From NCBI RefSeq assembly GCF_001417955.2, contig NZ_LKTM01000246.1, positions 1 to 58,449 of the forward strand: 58,449 bases of DNA, given 5' to 3'. The notes under the pieces were generated by a model. That model saw only the letters and a list, made by a program, of their open reading frames with translations. It searched no databases and had not been told where the DNA came from. Positions 7,579 to 17,210 of the stretch are shown piece by piece. This DNA comes from Mycobacterium gordonae. GTDB taxonomy: Bacteria > Actinomycetota > Actinomycetes > Mycobacteriales > Mycobacteriaceae. The first letter of the stretch is position 1; each line of letters starts with the position of its first letter. A program made the translations under genes and the position numbers.

Positions 7579-9480
7579 TCAGGCCCGGGTCATGTCGTAA
7601 TAGGCACCGCGGCGAGCCAGCAGTTCGGTGTGACTGCCTTGCTCGACGATCCGGCCCTCCTGCACGACCACGATCCGGTCGGCGTCACGAATCGTCGAAA
7701 GCCGATGGGCGATAATGAAACTCGTCCGATCACGACGGAGTTCCCGAGTGGCCCGGGCGATCAGCAGTTCGGTTCGGGTGTCGACCGAGCTGGTGGCTTC
7801 GTCGAGGATCAGCAGCTGCGGGCGGGCCAGGAAGGCCCGGGCGATGGTGATGAGCTGCTTCTCGCCGACGCTGATGTTGCCGCCGCCCCCGCTGATCGGG
7901 GTCTGGTAGCCGGCGGGCAGGGTGTGGACGAAACGGTCGACATAGGCCGCCTGCGCCGCCGCCACGATCTCGGCCGGGCCGGCATCGGGCCGCCCGTAGG
8001 CGATGTTCTCCTCGATCGTGCCGTCGAACAGCCAGGTGTCCTGCAGCACCATGCCGATGCGCGACCGCAGCGCGTCGCGATTCAGGCTCGCGATATCGAC
8101 GTCGTCGATCAGGATCCGGCCCGAATCGACGTCGTAGAAACGCATCAGCAGGTTGACCAGCGTCGTCTTGCCCGCTCCCGTCGGGCCGACGATCGCCACC
8201 GTGCTGCCCGGTTCGGCCACCAGCGACAGGTCATGGATCACCGGATGGCCGGGCCGGTAGCCGAAACTGACGTGGTCGAACTCGACCCGTCCAGGTCCCG
8301 GCGAAACCGGCGCTGGCGCATGATCCGGCGGTTCCTCCGGCTCGTCGAGCAGATCGAACACCCGCTCGGCGCTGGCCACCCCGGACTGCAGGGTGTTGTA
8401 CATCCCGGCCACCTGCCCCACCGGGGTGTTGAACTGCCGCACGTACTGAATGAATGCCTGGATGCTGCCGAGGGTGATCTGTCCCGCGGCGATCTGCAGG
8501 CCGCCGACCACGGCGACCGCCACGTAGCCGAGGTTGCCGATGAATCCCGTTGCCGGGCCGACTAATCCGGAAAAGAACTGGGCGCCGAAGCTGGCCCGGT
8601 AAACGTCGTCGTTGAGCTGGTGGAACTGCGCGCGGGCGGCGGCCTGGTGGCCGAATGTCTTGACCACCGTGAAGCCGCTGTAGGTCTCTTCGATGTGGGC
8701 GTTGAGGCGTCCGGTGCTGGTCCAGTGCGCCATGAACAACTGCTTGGAACGGCGGGTGATCGCGCGGGTGGCCAACAGGGACAACGGCACGGTCAGCACG
8801 GTGATGAACGCCAGCAGCGGCGAGATCCACACCATCATGACGAGCACGCCGAGCACGGTGAGAACCGACGTCACCAGCTGGCTGATCGTCATCGACAGCG
8901 AGGTCTGCATGTTGTCGATGTCGTTGGTGACCCGGCTGAGCAGTTCCCCGCGTTGTTGCCGATCGAAGTAGGACAACGGCAGCCGGTGCAGCTTGTCCTC
9001 CACGTCGGCGCGCAACCTGGTGATGGTCCGCTGCACGGTGATGTTGAGCAGCCGCGCCTGACCCCAAAGCATCGCCGCGGCAATCAGATACAGAACCAGC
9101 GCCAGCGTCAGGGTGCGCGCCACCGCGCCGAAGTCCACTCCCTGGCCCGGTACCACGTTCATGCCGGACAACAGGTCCGCGAAGGCGTTGTCGCCTCGAG
9201 CGCGGGCCGCGGCGACGGCCTGGGCCTTTGTGATTCCCGAGGGTAGCCGTCGGCCGACCACGCAGTTGAACAGCAGATCGGTCGCGTGCCCGAGTATTCG
9301 GGGAACTGCCACGCCGATGCAGGTGCCGACGATTCCCAGCGACATGACGCCGACGCTCAACCGGCGATGCGGCGTCAGTCGTCCCAGCAGCCGACGTGCC
9401 GATCCCCAGAAGTCCCGCGAGCGCATGTTCGGTGGCGCCGGGGCCGCGCCGCGGGGGCGGGCGCTCATCGGCGCGCTCAT
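7579..9480 (-). CDS. ABC exporter half-transporter with consensus Walker B (Rv1272c-like)
   Basis: 633 residues: N-terminal six-helix type I exporter domain, then a nucleotide-binding domain with Walker [14 protein letters not shown] and Walker [13 protein letters not shown] carrying the catalytic Glu. The signature is altered (ISVGEKQL instead of LSGGQ). Its ATG overlaps the stop of the upstream partner as ATGA, so the two are translationally coupled. Together they make an asymmetric heterodimer. M. tuberculosis Rv1272c has been linked to long-chain fatty acid transport; substrate here is inferred only. Confidence 0.9.
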   Translation of the reverse strand: MSAPMSARPRGAAPAPPNMRSRDFWGSARRLLGRLTPHRRLSVGVMSLGIVGTCIGVAVPRILGHATDLLFNCVVGRRLPSGITKAQAVAAARARGDNAFADLLSGMNVVPGQGVDFGAVARTLTLALVLYLIAAAMLWGQARLLNITVQRTITRLRADVEDKLHRLPLSYFDRQQRGELLSRVTNDIDNMQTSLSMTISQLVTSVLTVLGVLVMMVWISPLLAFITVLTVPLSLLATRAITRRSKQLFMAHWTSTGRLNAHIEETYSGFTVVKTFGHQAAARAQFHQLNDDVYRASFGAQFFSGLVGPATGFIGNLGYVAVAVVGGLQIAAGQITLGSIQAFIQYVRQFNTPVGQVAGMYNTLQSGVASAERVFDLLDEPEEPPDHAPAPVSPGPGRVEFDHVSFGYRPGHPVIHDLSLVAEPGSTVAIVGPTGAGKTTLVNLLMRFYDVDSGRILIDDVDIASLNRDALRSRIGMVLQDTWLFDGTIEENIAYGRPDAGPAEIVAAAQAAYVDRFVHTLPAGYQTPISGGGGNISVGEKQLITIARAFLARPQLLILDEATSSVDTRTELLIARATRELRRDRTSFIIAHRLSTIRDADRIVVVQEGRIVEQGSHTELLARRGAYYDMTRA

Positions 9481-11225
9481 TGCGTGCCCCCGACCCCGGC
9501 GCCCACCGACTGCGAGGCCGCGAACTCCGCATACGTCGGGCACTCGGCCAGCAATGCTTCGTGGCTGCCGGCGCCGACGACTCTGCCCTTGTCGACGACG
9601 ATCACCTCGTCGGCCTGGGCGGCGGTCGAGATCCGTTGTGTGACAATGATGATCGTTGCCGCACCGGCCTCCTCGCGCAGGGATCTGCGCACCTGGGCGT
9701 CGGTGTGGACATCGAGCGCCGAGAACGCGTCGTCGAACAGATAAATGGCCGGGCGGCGGATCACCGCCCGCGCGATCGCCAACCGCTGACGCTGGCCGCC
9801 GGAGAAGTTGACACCGCCCTGGGCGACGCGCATCTGCAGCCCGTGCGGCCGGACGAATTCGGCTGCGCCAGCGATCCGTAATGCTTCCCACATCTGCCCG
9901 TCGGTGACGGACTGTCCGGGCACCGCCCCGTACCGCAGGTTGTCGGCGACGGTGCCGGTAAATAGGTATCCCCGCTGCGGTACCAGTCCGATCGCTGACC
10001 ACAGCCGCTCGGTGTCGTAGTCGCGGACGTCGATGCCGTCGATGGTGACGCGCCCGGCCGTGGCGTCGTAGAGGCGGCAGATCAGCGACACCAGCGTCGA
10101 TTTGCCCGATCCCGTGCTGCCGACGATCGCGGTGCTGGTGCCGGGCCGAGCAGTCAACGAGATATTCTGCAGCACAGGGTAATCCGCGCCGGGATAGGTG
10201 AAGGTCACGCCGTCCAGCTGCACCAGCCCACGGATCGGATGCGGTGGAAACTGCGGCTGCTGCGGACTTTCGATCGCCGGCGAGGTGGTCAGCACTTCGG
10301 TGATGCGTTCGGCGCACACCGATGCCCGCGGCAGGACGACCAGTGTCATCGTCGCCATCAGCACCGCCATCAGAATCTGGGCGAAGTAGGCCAGGAACGC
10401 GATCAGCGATCCGACCTGCATCTGGCCTGCGTCGATGCGCAGACCGCCGAACCAGATCAGCGCGACGCTGGAGAGGTTGATGGTCAGGGTGGTCACCGGC
10501 AGCATCAACGCCTGCCAGTTGCCGGCGCCCAGGGCGGCATTCGACAGCGCCATGTTGGCACCGGCGAACCTGTCGCGTTCGAAACCTTCGCGGGTGAACG
10601 CCCGCACCACCCGCACGCCGGATAGTTGGTCGCGCAGCACCCTGTTGATGCCGTCGATGAGCCGTTGCATGCTGCGGAACAGGGGCAGCATGTGCGAAAT
10701 GATCCAGTAGTTGGCGACCGCCATGACCGGAACGCTGACCAGCAGCAGCCAGGTCAGCGCCGCCTCCTGGTGGATGGCCATGATGACGCCACCGATACAC
10801 ATGATCGGCGCGGTCACCAGCACCGTGGCGCTCGTCTGCACCAGGAAGACGATCTGGCGGACGTCGTTGGTGCTGCGGGTCAACAGCGTTGGCGCGCCGA
10901 AGCGTGCCGTCTCGTGCTCGGAGAAGCGCAGCACGTGGTCGAACATCGCCGCGCGCAAGTCCCGGCCGAAGCCGGTTCCGGTACGCGAGCCGAAGTATGT
11001 AGCGCCCACCGCGCATGCCCCCTGCACGCCGGTGACCACCAGCATCACCAGCCCCAGCCGGACGATGGTGGTGGTATCGCCTTTGGAGACGCCGTCGTCG
11101 ATGATCGCGGCATTGACGGTGGGAAGGTACAGCGACGCCAGGGTGCTGATGGACTGCAGCACCATCAACACCGTCACGAATGCGCGATACGGCAGGATGT
11201 ACTGGCGCAGCAGTGCCAGGAGCAT
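9477..11225 (-). CDS. ABC exporter half-transporter with degenerate Walker B (Rv1273c-like)
   Basis: 582 residues with an exporter membrane domain (about 1-310) and ATPase domain: Walker [14 protein letters not shown], canonical signature [14 protein letters not shown], but Walker [13 protein letters not shown] has Asp where catalytic Glu is expected. With the degenerate signature of its partner this forms one inactive and one active ATP site, the pattern of heterodimeric exporters such as TM287/288. First gene of a two-gene operon; divergent from lprB across 187 bp. Confidence 0.9.
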   Translation of the reverse strand: MLLALLRQYILPYRAFVTVLMVLQSISTLASLYLPTVNAAIIDDGVSKGDTTTIVRLGLVMLVVTGVQGACAVGATYFGSRTGTGFGRDLRAAMFDHVLRFSEHETARFGAPTLLTRSTNDVRQIVFLVQTSATVLVTAPIMCIGGVIMAIHQEAALTWLLLVSVPVMAVANYWIISHMLPLFRSMQRLIDGINRVLRDQLSGVRVVRAFTREGFERDRFAGANMALSNAALGAGNWQALMLPVTTLTINLSSVALIWFGGLRIDAGQMQVGSLIAFLAYFAQILMAVLMATMTLVVLPRASVCAERITEVLTTSPAIESPQQPQFPPHPIRGLVQLDGVTFTYPGADYPVLQNISLTARPGTSTAIVGSTGSGKSTLVSLICRLYDATAGRVTIDGIDVRDYDTERLWSAIGLVPQRGYLFTGTVADNLRYGAVPGQSVTDGQMWEALRIAGAAEFVRPHGLQMRVAQGGVNFSGGQRQRLAIARAVIRRPAIYLFDDAFSALDVHTDAQVRRSLREEAGAATIIIVTQRISTAAQADEVIVVDKGRVVGAGSHEALLAECPTYAEFAASQSVGAGVGGTQ

Positions 11226-11412
11226 GGGGTAACTGTGTCACACCCGGTAGGTGCCGGTGCTGCGCATCAACGGACCTGGTCCGGACCTGCGTGTTGTGCC
11301 GAAATGCCTGATCAGGTGGCGTGTCGGTGGTTGACCCGCGGGGCTGCGGCTACAGTGCATCGTGTGGAGCGGCAGCGGCCCGAGAAATCGGTGGGTAACG
11401 GGGTAGGTCCCA

Positions 11413-11970
11413 GTGCGGCGTAAGTGGGCGGCGCGAGTCGTGGCTGTTGGTGCCTTCGTGGCTGTGCTCTGCGGGGTCACGGGTTGCTCCAATTCCGGCG
11501 ACAACAAGCCAGGTGGACCGGTTCCGTCGAGCTCGGGGAACGCGGAGGGCAAGCATGGCCCCTTCTTCCCGCAGTGTGGTGGCGTTACCGACGAAACGGT
11601 GACGCAGCTGACCAAGATCTCCGGTCTGGTGAACACCGCCAAGAACTCCGTGGGCTGCCAGTGGCTGGCCGGCGGCGGGATCTCGGGACCGCACTTCTCC
11701 TTCTCCTGGTACCGCGGCAGCCCGATCGGGCGGGAACGCAAGACCGAGGAACTGTCGCGGGCCAGCGTCGAGGACATCAACATCAACGGTCACGGCGGCT
11801 TCATCGCCGTCGGCAACGAGCCCGCACTGGGAGATTCGCTGTGCGAGGTCGGGATCCAGTTCTCCGACGACTTCATCGAATGGTCGGTGAGCTTCAGCCA
11901 GAAGCCCTTCCCGCCGGCCTGCGACATCGCGAAAGAATTGGCCCGCCAGTCGATAGCGAATTCGAAATGA
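11413..11970 (+). CDS. lprB: Lipoprotein LprB (DUF3558)
   Basis: 185 residues from a GTG start. Signal peptide with lipobox VTGC (Cys about 25) and then a Ser/Gly/Pro-rich spacer. The DUF3558 domain has paired cysteines (FFPQCGGV, VGCQWL, SLCEVG, PACDIA). Family role unknown; members are surface lipoproteins of mycobacteria. The stop codon overlaps the ATG of lprC (ATGA), so the pair is coupled as in M. tuberculosis Rv1274-Rv1275. Confidence 0.9.
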   Translation: MRRKWAARVVAVGAFVAVLCGVTGCSNSGDNKPGGPVPSSSGNAEGKHGPFFPQCGGVTDETVTQLTKISGLVNTAKNSVGCQWLAGGGISGPHFSFSWYRGSPIGRERKTEELSRASVEDININGHGGFIAVGNEPALGDSLCEVGIQFSDDFIEWSVSFSQKPFPPACDIAKELARQSIANSK

Positions 11971-12512
11971 GCCGGCGGATGCGTGCCTTCCTGACAGTGC
12001 TGATCGCGGTGCTGATGGTGCTGACCGGGTGTTCGAAGTCGGTGGACGGCAAGGCCATCAAGGCCGGCGGAGGCGGTGTGCCGCGCAACGACAACTCCGA
12101 GCGGCAATATCCGAACCTGCTCAAAGAGTGCGAGGTCCTGACCACCGACATTCTGGCCAAGACCGTCGGCGCCGATCCGCTGGACATCCAGAGCACGTTC
12201 GTCGGTGCCATCTGCCGCTGGCAGGCGGCCAATCCGGCCGGCCTCATCGACATCACCCGGTTCTGGTTCGAGCAGGGGAGTCTGAGCAACGAGCGCAAGG
12301 TCGCCGAGGGGTTGAAGTACCAGATCGAGACCCGTTCGATCCAGGGCATCGACTCGATTGTGATGCGGCCCAACGATCCCAACGGCGCGTGCGGTGTGGC
12401 CAGCGACGCGGCGGGTGTGGTCGGCTGGTGGATCAACCCGCAGGCGCCTGGCATCGATGCGTGCGGGCAGGCCCTGAAGTTGATGGAGTTGACGCTGGCG
12501 ACCAACGCCTGA
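11967..12512 (+). CDS. lprC: Lipoprotein LprC (DUF3558)
   Basis: 181 residues from the ATG that overlaps the lprB stop. Lipobox LTGC (Cys about 22) after a hydrophobic stretch. The mature domain resembles LprB: LLKECEVLT, GAICRWQA, GACGVAS, DACGQAL, so LprB and LprC look like an ancient duplication. Ends four bases before the stop of the convergent SixA-like gene. Confidence 0.9.
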   Translation: MSRRMRAFLTVLIAVLMVLTGCSKSVDGKAIKAGGGGVPRNDNSERQYPNLLKECEVLTTDILAKTVGADPLDIQSTFVGAICRWQAANPAGLIDITRFWFEQGSLSNERKVAEGLKYQIETRSIQGIDSIVMRPNDPNGACGVASDAAGVVGWWINPQAPGIDACGQALKLMELTLATNA

Positions 12513-12516
12513 CGGG

Positions 12517-13029
12517 TCAGCCTGGCTGGCGCGGCACGTGGAAGTCGGTGAGCGCGGCGATGCCGGGTTCGGCGGCTGCCCAGCGGCCGGGGACGCGTAG
12601 CACGGCGAGCGCAGACGTCGGGTACTTCTCCGAGATGCTCTCCGCCGCAGCGATGTTGCTGGTGTCGGCATCCGCGAGGATGAGGGCCACCGAGGACGTC
12701 GTCGGCTCGTGTCCGACTATCAACAGGGTGTCTACGTCATCTTCGACCCGGTTGATCTCGTCGATCACGGTGCCCGGGGTGGCGCCGTAGAGTCGCCCCA
12801 GATAGCGCACGGGCGCTTCGATGCCAGTGCAGGCCAGGGTTTCTCGGGTGCGGGTGGCCGTCGAGCACAGCACCGCGTCGATGGCCGGCAGATTGGCGCG
12901 CAGCCAGTCGCCGGCCAGTCCGGCCTCGCGTTGACCCCGGGGGGCCAGCGGGCGCTCATGGTCGGGCACACCGTCGGGGTATGCCGACTTCCCGTGTCGC
13001 ATCAGGATCAGGGTGCGTGGTTCTGCCAC
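12517..13029 (-). CDS. SixA-like histidine phosphatase (Rv1276c-like)
   Basis: 170 residues of the histidine phosphatase superfamily: catalytic LILMRHGKSAYPD near the N terminus, CSTATRTRETL, and the second histidine in LLIVGHEPTT. SixA enzymes remove phosphate from phosphohistidine proteins such as HPt or NPr. The compact single-domain length fits the SixA subgroup. Its substrate in mycobacteria is not established. Confidence 0.87.
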   Translation of the reverse strand: MAEPRTLILMRHGKSAYPDGVPDHERPLAPRGQREAGLAGDWLRANLPAIDAVLCSTATRTRETLACTGIEAPVRYLGRLYGATPGTVIDEINRVEDDVDTLLIVGHEPTTSSVALILADADTSNIAAAESISEKYPTSALAVLRVPGRWAAAEPGIAALTDFHVPRQPG

Positions 13030-13055
13030 GGGCTCACGTTATCCACCGCTGAGGT

Positions 13056-13222
13056 TGCGGCGTGTGGCGAGGGTCCGCAAATTGCCGGGTTTTCCCGCGC
13101 GTCGTCGGCAACATGCGGGCGCTCGGCGGGTTCTGGGTGTCGGGGGGGTGCGGCGTGTGGCGAGGGTCCGCAAATTGCCGGCTCGGCCGGCGTGTCGTGG
13201 GCAACATGCGGGCGCTCGGCGG
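13056..13222. repeat. Two-copy 93-bp tandem repeat (MIRU-like)
   Basis: The block tgcggcgtgtggcgagggtc starts at 13056 and again at 13149, an exact 93-bp step. Both copies end in gggcgctcggcgg (13129 and 13222) and are strongly alike over 74 bp. Each copy holds an imperfect inverted repeat (gtccgcaaattgcc against ggcaacatgcgggc). It fills most of the 347-bp gap 13030-13376, which has no other gene; a TACACT -10-like box follows at 13328. Confidence 0.8.
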
Positions 13223-13376
13223 ACCCGGCTACCTCCCGAATGAAACCAGAGTGACGCAAGAGGTTGCACCCCGTCTCCACCGCCAGACCCTCCGGCCGAC
13301 GTCCCCGGGCTTGTCGGCACCCCGCCATACACTCCCGATGCAACGCCAATTACGCATCCAGAAGGGGGTCGACGGC

Positions 13377-14525
13377 ATGCGGTTCCTGCACACCGCTGAC
13401 TGGCAACTGGGCATGACCCGGCACTTCCTCGCCGGCGACGCCCAGCCCCGTTATTCGGCAGCCCGCCGCGACGCGGTGGCCGCCCTCGGGGCGCTGGCCG
13501 CCGAAGTCGGCGCGGAGTTCGTCGTCGTGTCCGGCGATGTCTTCGAACACAACCAACTGGCCCCCCAGGTGATCGGGCAGTCCCTGGAAGCCATGCGCGC
13601 CATCGGTATTCCTGTCTACCTGCTGCCGGGCAACCACGACCCGCTGGATGCGTCGTCGGTCTACACCGGTGCTCTGTTCACCTCGGAACGCCCGGAGAAC
13701 GTGATCGTGCTGGACCGGGCCGGCGTCCACGAGGTACGGCCCGGCGTGCAGATCGTCGCGGCGCCATGGCGGTCCAAGGCGCCCACCACCGACCTGGTCG
13801 CCGAAGTCGTCGGCGGGCTGCCGGCCGACGGCAGCACCCGGGTCCTCGTCGCCCACGGTGGCGTCGACGTGCTCGACCCCGACCGCGACAAGCCCTCGCT
13901 CATCCGCCTGGACAAGGTTGAGAAGGCATTGTCGGACAATGTGATTCACTATGTCGCGCTGGGTGACAAGCATTCCCTGACGCAGGTGGGCGACAGTGGC
14001 CGGGTCTGGTACTCCGGGTCACCGGAAGTCACCAATTACGACGACGTCGAGGCCGACCCCGGCCATGTGCTGATCGTCGACATCGACGAGACCGATCCAC
14101 AACGCCCGGTCACCGTTGAGGCCCGCCACATCGGTCGGTGGCGCTTCGTGACGTTGCACAATCAGGTCGATACCAGTCGGTGCATCGCCGACCTGGACAT
14201 GAACCTGGACCTGATGCCCGATAAGGACCGCACCGTCGTTCGCCTGGCTCTGACCGGGTCGCTGACGGTCACCGACCGCGCGGCGCTCGACGCGTGTCTG
14301 GACAGGTACGCCCGGTTGTTCGCCTGGCTGGGCCTGTGGGAGCGGCACACCGATCTGGCCGTCATCCCCGCTGACGGTGAGTTCGACGACCTCGGCATCG
14401 GCGGATTCGCGGCCTCGGCGGTCGAGGAGCTGGTCGCGACGGCCCGGGCAGGGACTGACGACGCCGTGGACGCCCAAGCGGCGTTGGCCCTGTTGCTGCG
14501 TCTGGCGGACCGGGGTGCGGCATGA
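13377..14525 (+). CDS. SbcD/Mre11-like metallophosphoesterase (Rv1277-like)
   Basis: 382 residues from the ATG at 13377, preceded by agaaggggg. Calcineurin-like phosphoesterase motifs are in order: FLHTADWQLG, VVVSGDVFEHN, LLPGNHD, LVAHGG and ALGDKHS, giving the di-metal site of Mre11/SbcD nucleases. The 3' end overlaps the next gene (an SbcC-like ATPase) by four bases. The pair probably forms a DNA-end-processing nuclease complex. This is the Rv1277-Rv1278 type. Confidence 0.88.
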   Translation: MRFLHTADWQLGMTRHFLAGDAQPRYSAARRDAVAALGALAAEVGAEFVVVSGDVFEHNQLAPQVIGQSLEAMRAIGIPVYLLPGNHDPLDASSVYTGALFTSERPENVIVLDRAGVHEVRPGVQIVAAPWRSKAPTTDLVAEVVGGLPADGSTRVLVAHGGVDVLDPDRDKPSLIRLDKVEKALSDNVIHYVALGDKHSLTQVGDSGRVWYSGSPEVTNYDDVEADPGHVLIVDIDETDPQRPVTVEARHIGRWRFVTLHNQVDTSRCIADLDMNLDLMPDKDRTVVRLALTGSLTVTDRAALDACLDRYARLFAWLGLWERHTDLAVIPADGEFDDLGIGGFAASAVEELVATARAGTDDAVDAQAALALLLRLADRGAA

Positions 14526-17152
14526 AGCTGCACCGCCTCGTCCTGACGAACTACCGCGGCATCGCGCACCGGGAGATCGAGTTCCCCGACCACGGTGTGG
14601 TGGTGGTCTACGGTGCCAACGAGGTCGGCAAGTCGTCGATGATCGAGGCGCTGGATCTGCTGCTCGAATCCAAGGATCGCTCGACGAAAAAGGATGTCAA
14701 GCAGGTCAAGCCGGCCAACGCCGACGTCGGCTCCGAGATCACCGCCGAAATCAGCAGTGGTGCTTACCGTTTCGTGTATCGCAAGCGGTTCCACAAGAAG
14801 TGCGAGACGGAGTTGACGGTGCTGGCGCCGCGCCGTGAACAACTCACCGGCGACGAGGCCCACGAGCGGGTCCGCGCCATGCTCGCCGAGACCGTCGACA
14901 CCGAGCTGTGGCGCGCGCAGCGGGTGCTGCAGGCCGCGTCGACCGTTGCGGTGGATCTGTCGGGCTGTGACGCGTTGTCGCGTGCGCTCGACGTCGCCGC
15001 CTCGCAATCCGTCGGCGACGCCGCGCTGTCGGGCACCGAGCCGCTGCTCATCGAGCGGATCGACGCCGAATACGCACGATATTTCACCGGAACCGGCCGC
15101 CCCACCGGGGAGTGGGCAGCGGCGCGGTCCCGCCTGGCGGACGCCGAGGCCGCGGTGGCCGAGTGCGCGAAAGCGATGGCTGAGGTCGACGATCGGGTGC
15201 GTCGTCACGCCGAGCTGACGCGACTGTCGGCAGAGCTGGCGCAGCAAGCCGAAACCGCCGGGCCGCGGCTGGCCGCGGCTCAGGCCGCCGCGGACCGGGT
15301 CAAGGCGCTCACCGACGAGGTGCGTGAAGCCGGGCTGATCGCCGCGGCTGCGGCCGCAACCAGCACCGCGTCGACCGCCGCGCACACCGGACGTCTGGCA
15401 TTGATCGCTGAAATCGATTCTCGCGCAGCTGCAATCGCCGCACTGGTCGCGCAAGCCGAAGAGGCCGTCGGTTTGCAGGCGGCCGCGACGCGGGAAGCCG
15501 CAGCCTGCGATGCTGCCGCGCAGGAGGCGGTCGCGATTCTGGCCGTCGCGCAAGAGCGCACCGAAGCCGCTCGCCGCGCCCTCGACCGTATCGCTGAGCG
15601 CGAGGAAGCCGACCGGTTGCGTGCCCGGCTGACAAAGATCGATGGAATCGAACGCGACCTCGGTCCGATCTGTCAGGAACTCGCTGGGATCGTGCTGACC
15701 GATGAGATGCTGCACCGCATCGAAAAGGCCGCCGCATCCGCCGATCGGGCCGGTGACCAGCTCGAGATGGTCTCGGCAGTAGTGGAATTCACCGCTGTCG
15801 CCGACATCGAGCTTGCCGTCGGGGAGCAGCAAGTATCGCTGGCGGCCGGGCATAGCTGGTCGATCACCGCCACCGGTCCCACCGACGTCGAAGTCGCCGG
15901 TGTGCTGACGACGCGGGTTACCCCGGGCGCGACGGTGCTCGATGTTCAAGCCAGATTTGTTGCCGCACAACAGGAACTGAACGCCGCGCTGGAGGCGGGC
16001 GCGGTGGCCGACGTGGCGGCGGCGCGCTCGGTTCACGAGCGGCGTCGTGAACTGCGTAACAGTCGTGACCGGCTCACCGCAACGCTGACCGGATTATGCG
16101 GCGACGAGAACGCGGACCAGTTGCGGTCCAGGCTGGCGCAGTTACAGGCCGATCAACCCGCGGAGCCTGATCTTTTCGCCACCGATACTGCCAGCGCTCG
16201 CGCCGAACGCGAGGCCGCCGAGGCGGATCGTGCGGCAGCGCAGGCCGAGTGCGAGAACCGGCGCCAACTCGCGGCAGCCGCCGCCCGGCGACTTGCCGAG
16301 ACCACCACGCGGGCAGCGGTATTGGGCAACGATGCCATTACCCAACGTGCCGAACTCGACGCGGCGGTGACCCGGTTGGCAGGGGAGCGGGCGTCGTTGA
16401 GTGACGAGTCTCTGGCGGCCAAGGCCGAGGCGGAGCGGCAGCTGGCGCACACCGCCGAGCAGCGCGTGGTCGAGCTGGAGCAAACCCTGGCCGCCGCGCA
16501 GCCCGAAATGATCGCCGCCGAACTCACCGAGGCTCAGGACGTCGCCGGGGCGCTGCGCCGGCGCCGCGACGCCGCCGACGCCACGTTGAACGAGATCTCC
16601 ATCGAGCTGGCGGTATTGCGCAGTGAGGGCCGGAAGGGGCGGCTCGATGCCGCCGAGACAGAGCTCGAACACGCGACCAGCCGGCACACCCGGGTGGGCG
16701 ATCGGGCCAGGGCCGCTCAGTTGCTGCGGTCGGTGATGTGCCGGCACCGCGACGACACCCGCAAGCGGTACGTCGAGCCCTACCGGGCCGAGCTGCAGCG
16801 GCTCGGCCGCCCAGTGTTCGGGCCGAGCTTCGAGATCGACGTCGACAGTGACCTGCGAATCCTGAACCGCACCCTGGGTGGGGTGACGGTGCCCTACGAG
16901 TCGCTGTCCGGCGGGGCCAAGGAGCAGCTCGGCATTCTGGCGAGACTGGCGGGCGCCGCGCTCGTCGCCAAGGAGGACACCGTTCCTGTTGTCGTCGACG
17001 ATGCGCTGGGATTCACCGACCCCGACCGGCTCGCCAAAATGGGCGAGGTGTTCGACAGCGTGGGCGCGCATGGACAGGTGATCGTGCTGACGTGCAGTCC
17101 CACCAGATACGACGGTGTCACGGGTGCGCATCGCATCGATCTGAACGCATAG
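14522..17152 (+). CDS. SbcC/Rad50-like ATPase with long coiled coil (Rv1278-like)
   Basis: 876 residues. N terminus KLHRLVLTNYRGI with Walker A YGANEVGKSSMIEAL. Residues about 200-720 are Ala/Glu/Arg-rich heptad-like coiled coil. The C-terminal half-ATPase holds the signature LSGGAKEQLGI, Walker B VPVVVDDALGFTD and a D-loop-like end. The architecture is that of SMC/Rad50/SbcC, and the upstream metallophosphoesterase is the expected partner. No CxxC zinc hook is evident mid-coil, so dimerisation may differ from Rad50. Confidence 0.87.
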   Translation: MKLHRLVLTNYRGIAHREIEFPDHGVVVVYGANEVGKSSMIEALDLLLESKDRSTKKDVKQVKPANADVGSEITAEISSGAYRFVYRKRFHKKCETELTVLAPRREQLTGDEAHERVRAMLAETVDTELWRAQRVLQAASTVAVDLSGCDALSRALDVAASQSVGDAALSGTEPLLIERIDAEYARYFTGTGRPTGEWAAARSRLADAEAAVAECAKAMAEVDDRVRRHAELTRLSAELAQQAETAGPRLAAAQAAADRVKALTDEVREAGLIAAAAAATSTASTAAHTGRLALIAEIDSRAAAIAALVAQAEEAVGLQAAATREAAACDAAAQEAVAILAVAQERTEAARRALDRIAEREEADRLRARLTKIDGIERDLGPICQELAGIVLTDEMLHRIEKAAASADRAGDQLEMVSAVVEFTAVADIELAVGEQQVSLAAGHSWSITATGPTDVEVAGVLTTRVTPGATVLDVQARFVAAQQELNAALEAGAVADVAAARSVHERRRELRNSRDRLTATLTGLCGDENADQLRSRLAQLQADQPAEPDLFATDTASARAEREAAEADRAAAQAECENRRQLAAAAARRLAETTTRAAVLGNDAITQRAELDAAVTRLAGERASLSDESLAAKAEAERQLAHTAEQRVVELEQTLAAAQPEMIAAELTEAQDVAGALRRRRDAADATLNEISIELAVLRSEGRKGRLDAAETELEHATSRHTRVGDRARAAQLLRSVMCRHRDDTRKRYVEPYRAELQRLGRPVFGPSFEIDVDSDLRILNRTLGGVTVPYESLSGGAKEQLGILARLAGAALVAKEDTVPVVVDDALGFTDPDRLAKMGEVFDSVGAHGQVIVLTCSPTRYDGVTGAHRIDLNA

Positions 17153-17210
17153 TGCTGGCGTTGCGGCGGGCATACACTCGCCGAATGGTGGTCCAAAACA
17201 GGGATGGACG

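Noticed and set aside
7579..11241. A 1220-codon open frame spanning both ABC genes
   Set aside because: Its first 587 codons are the out-of-frame shadow of the Rv1273c-like gene; the real gene starts at 9480.
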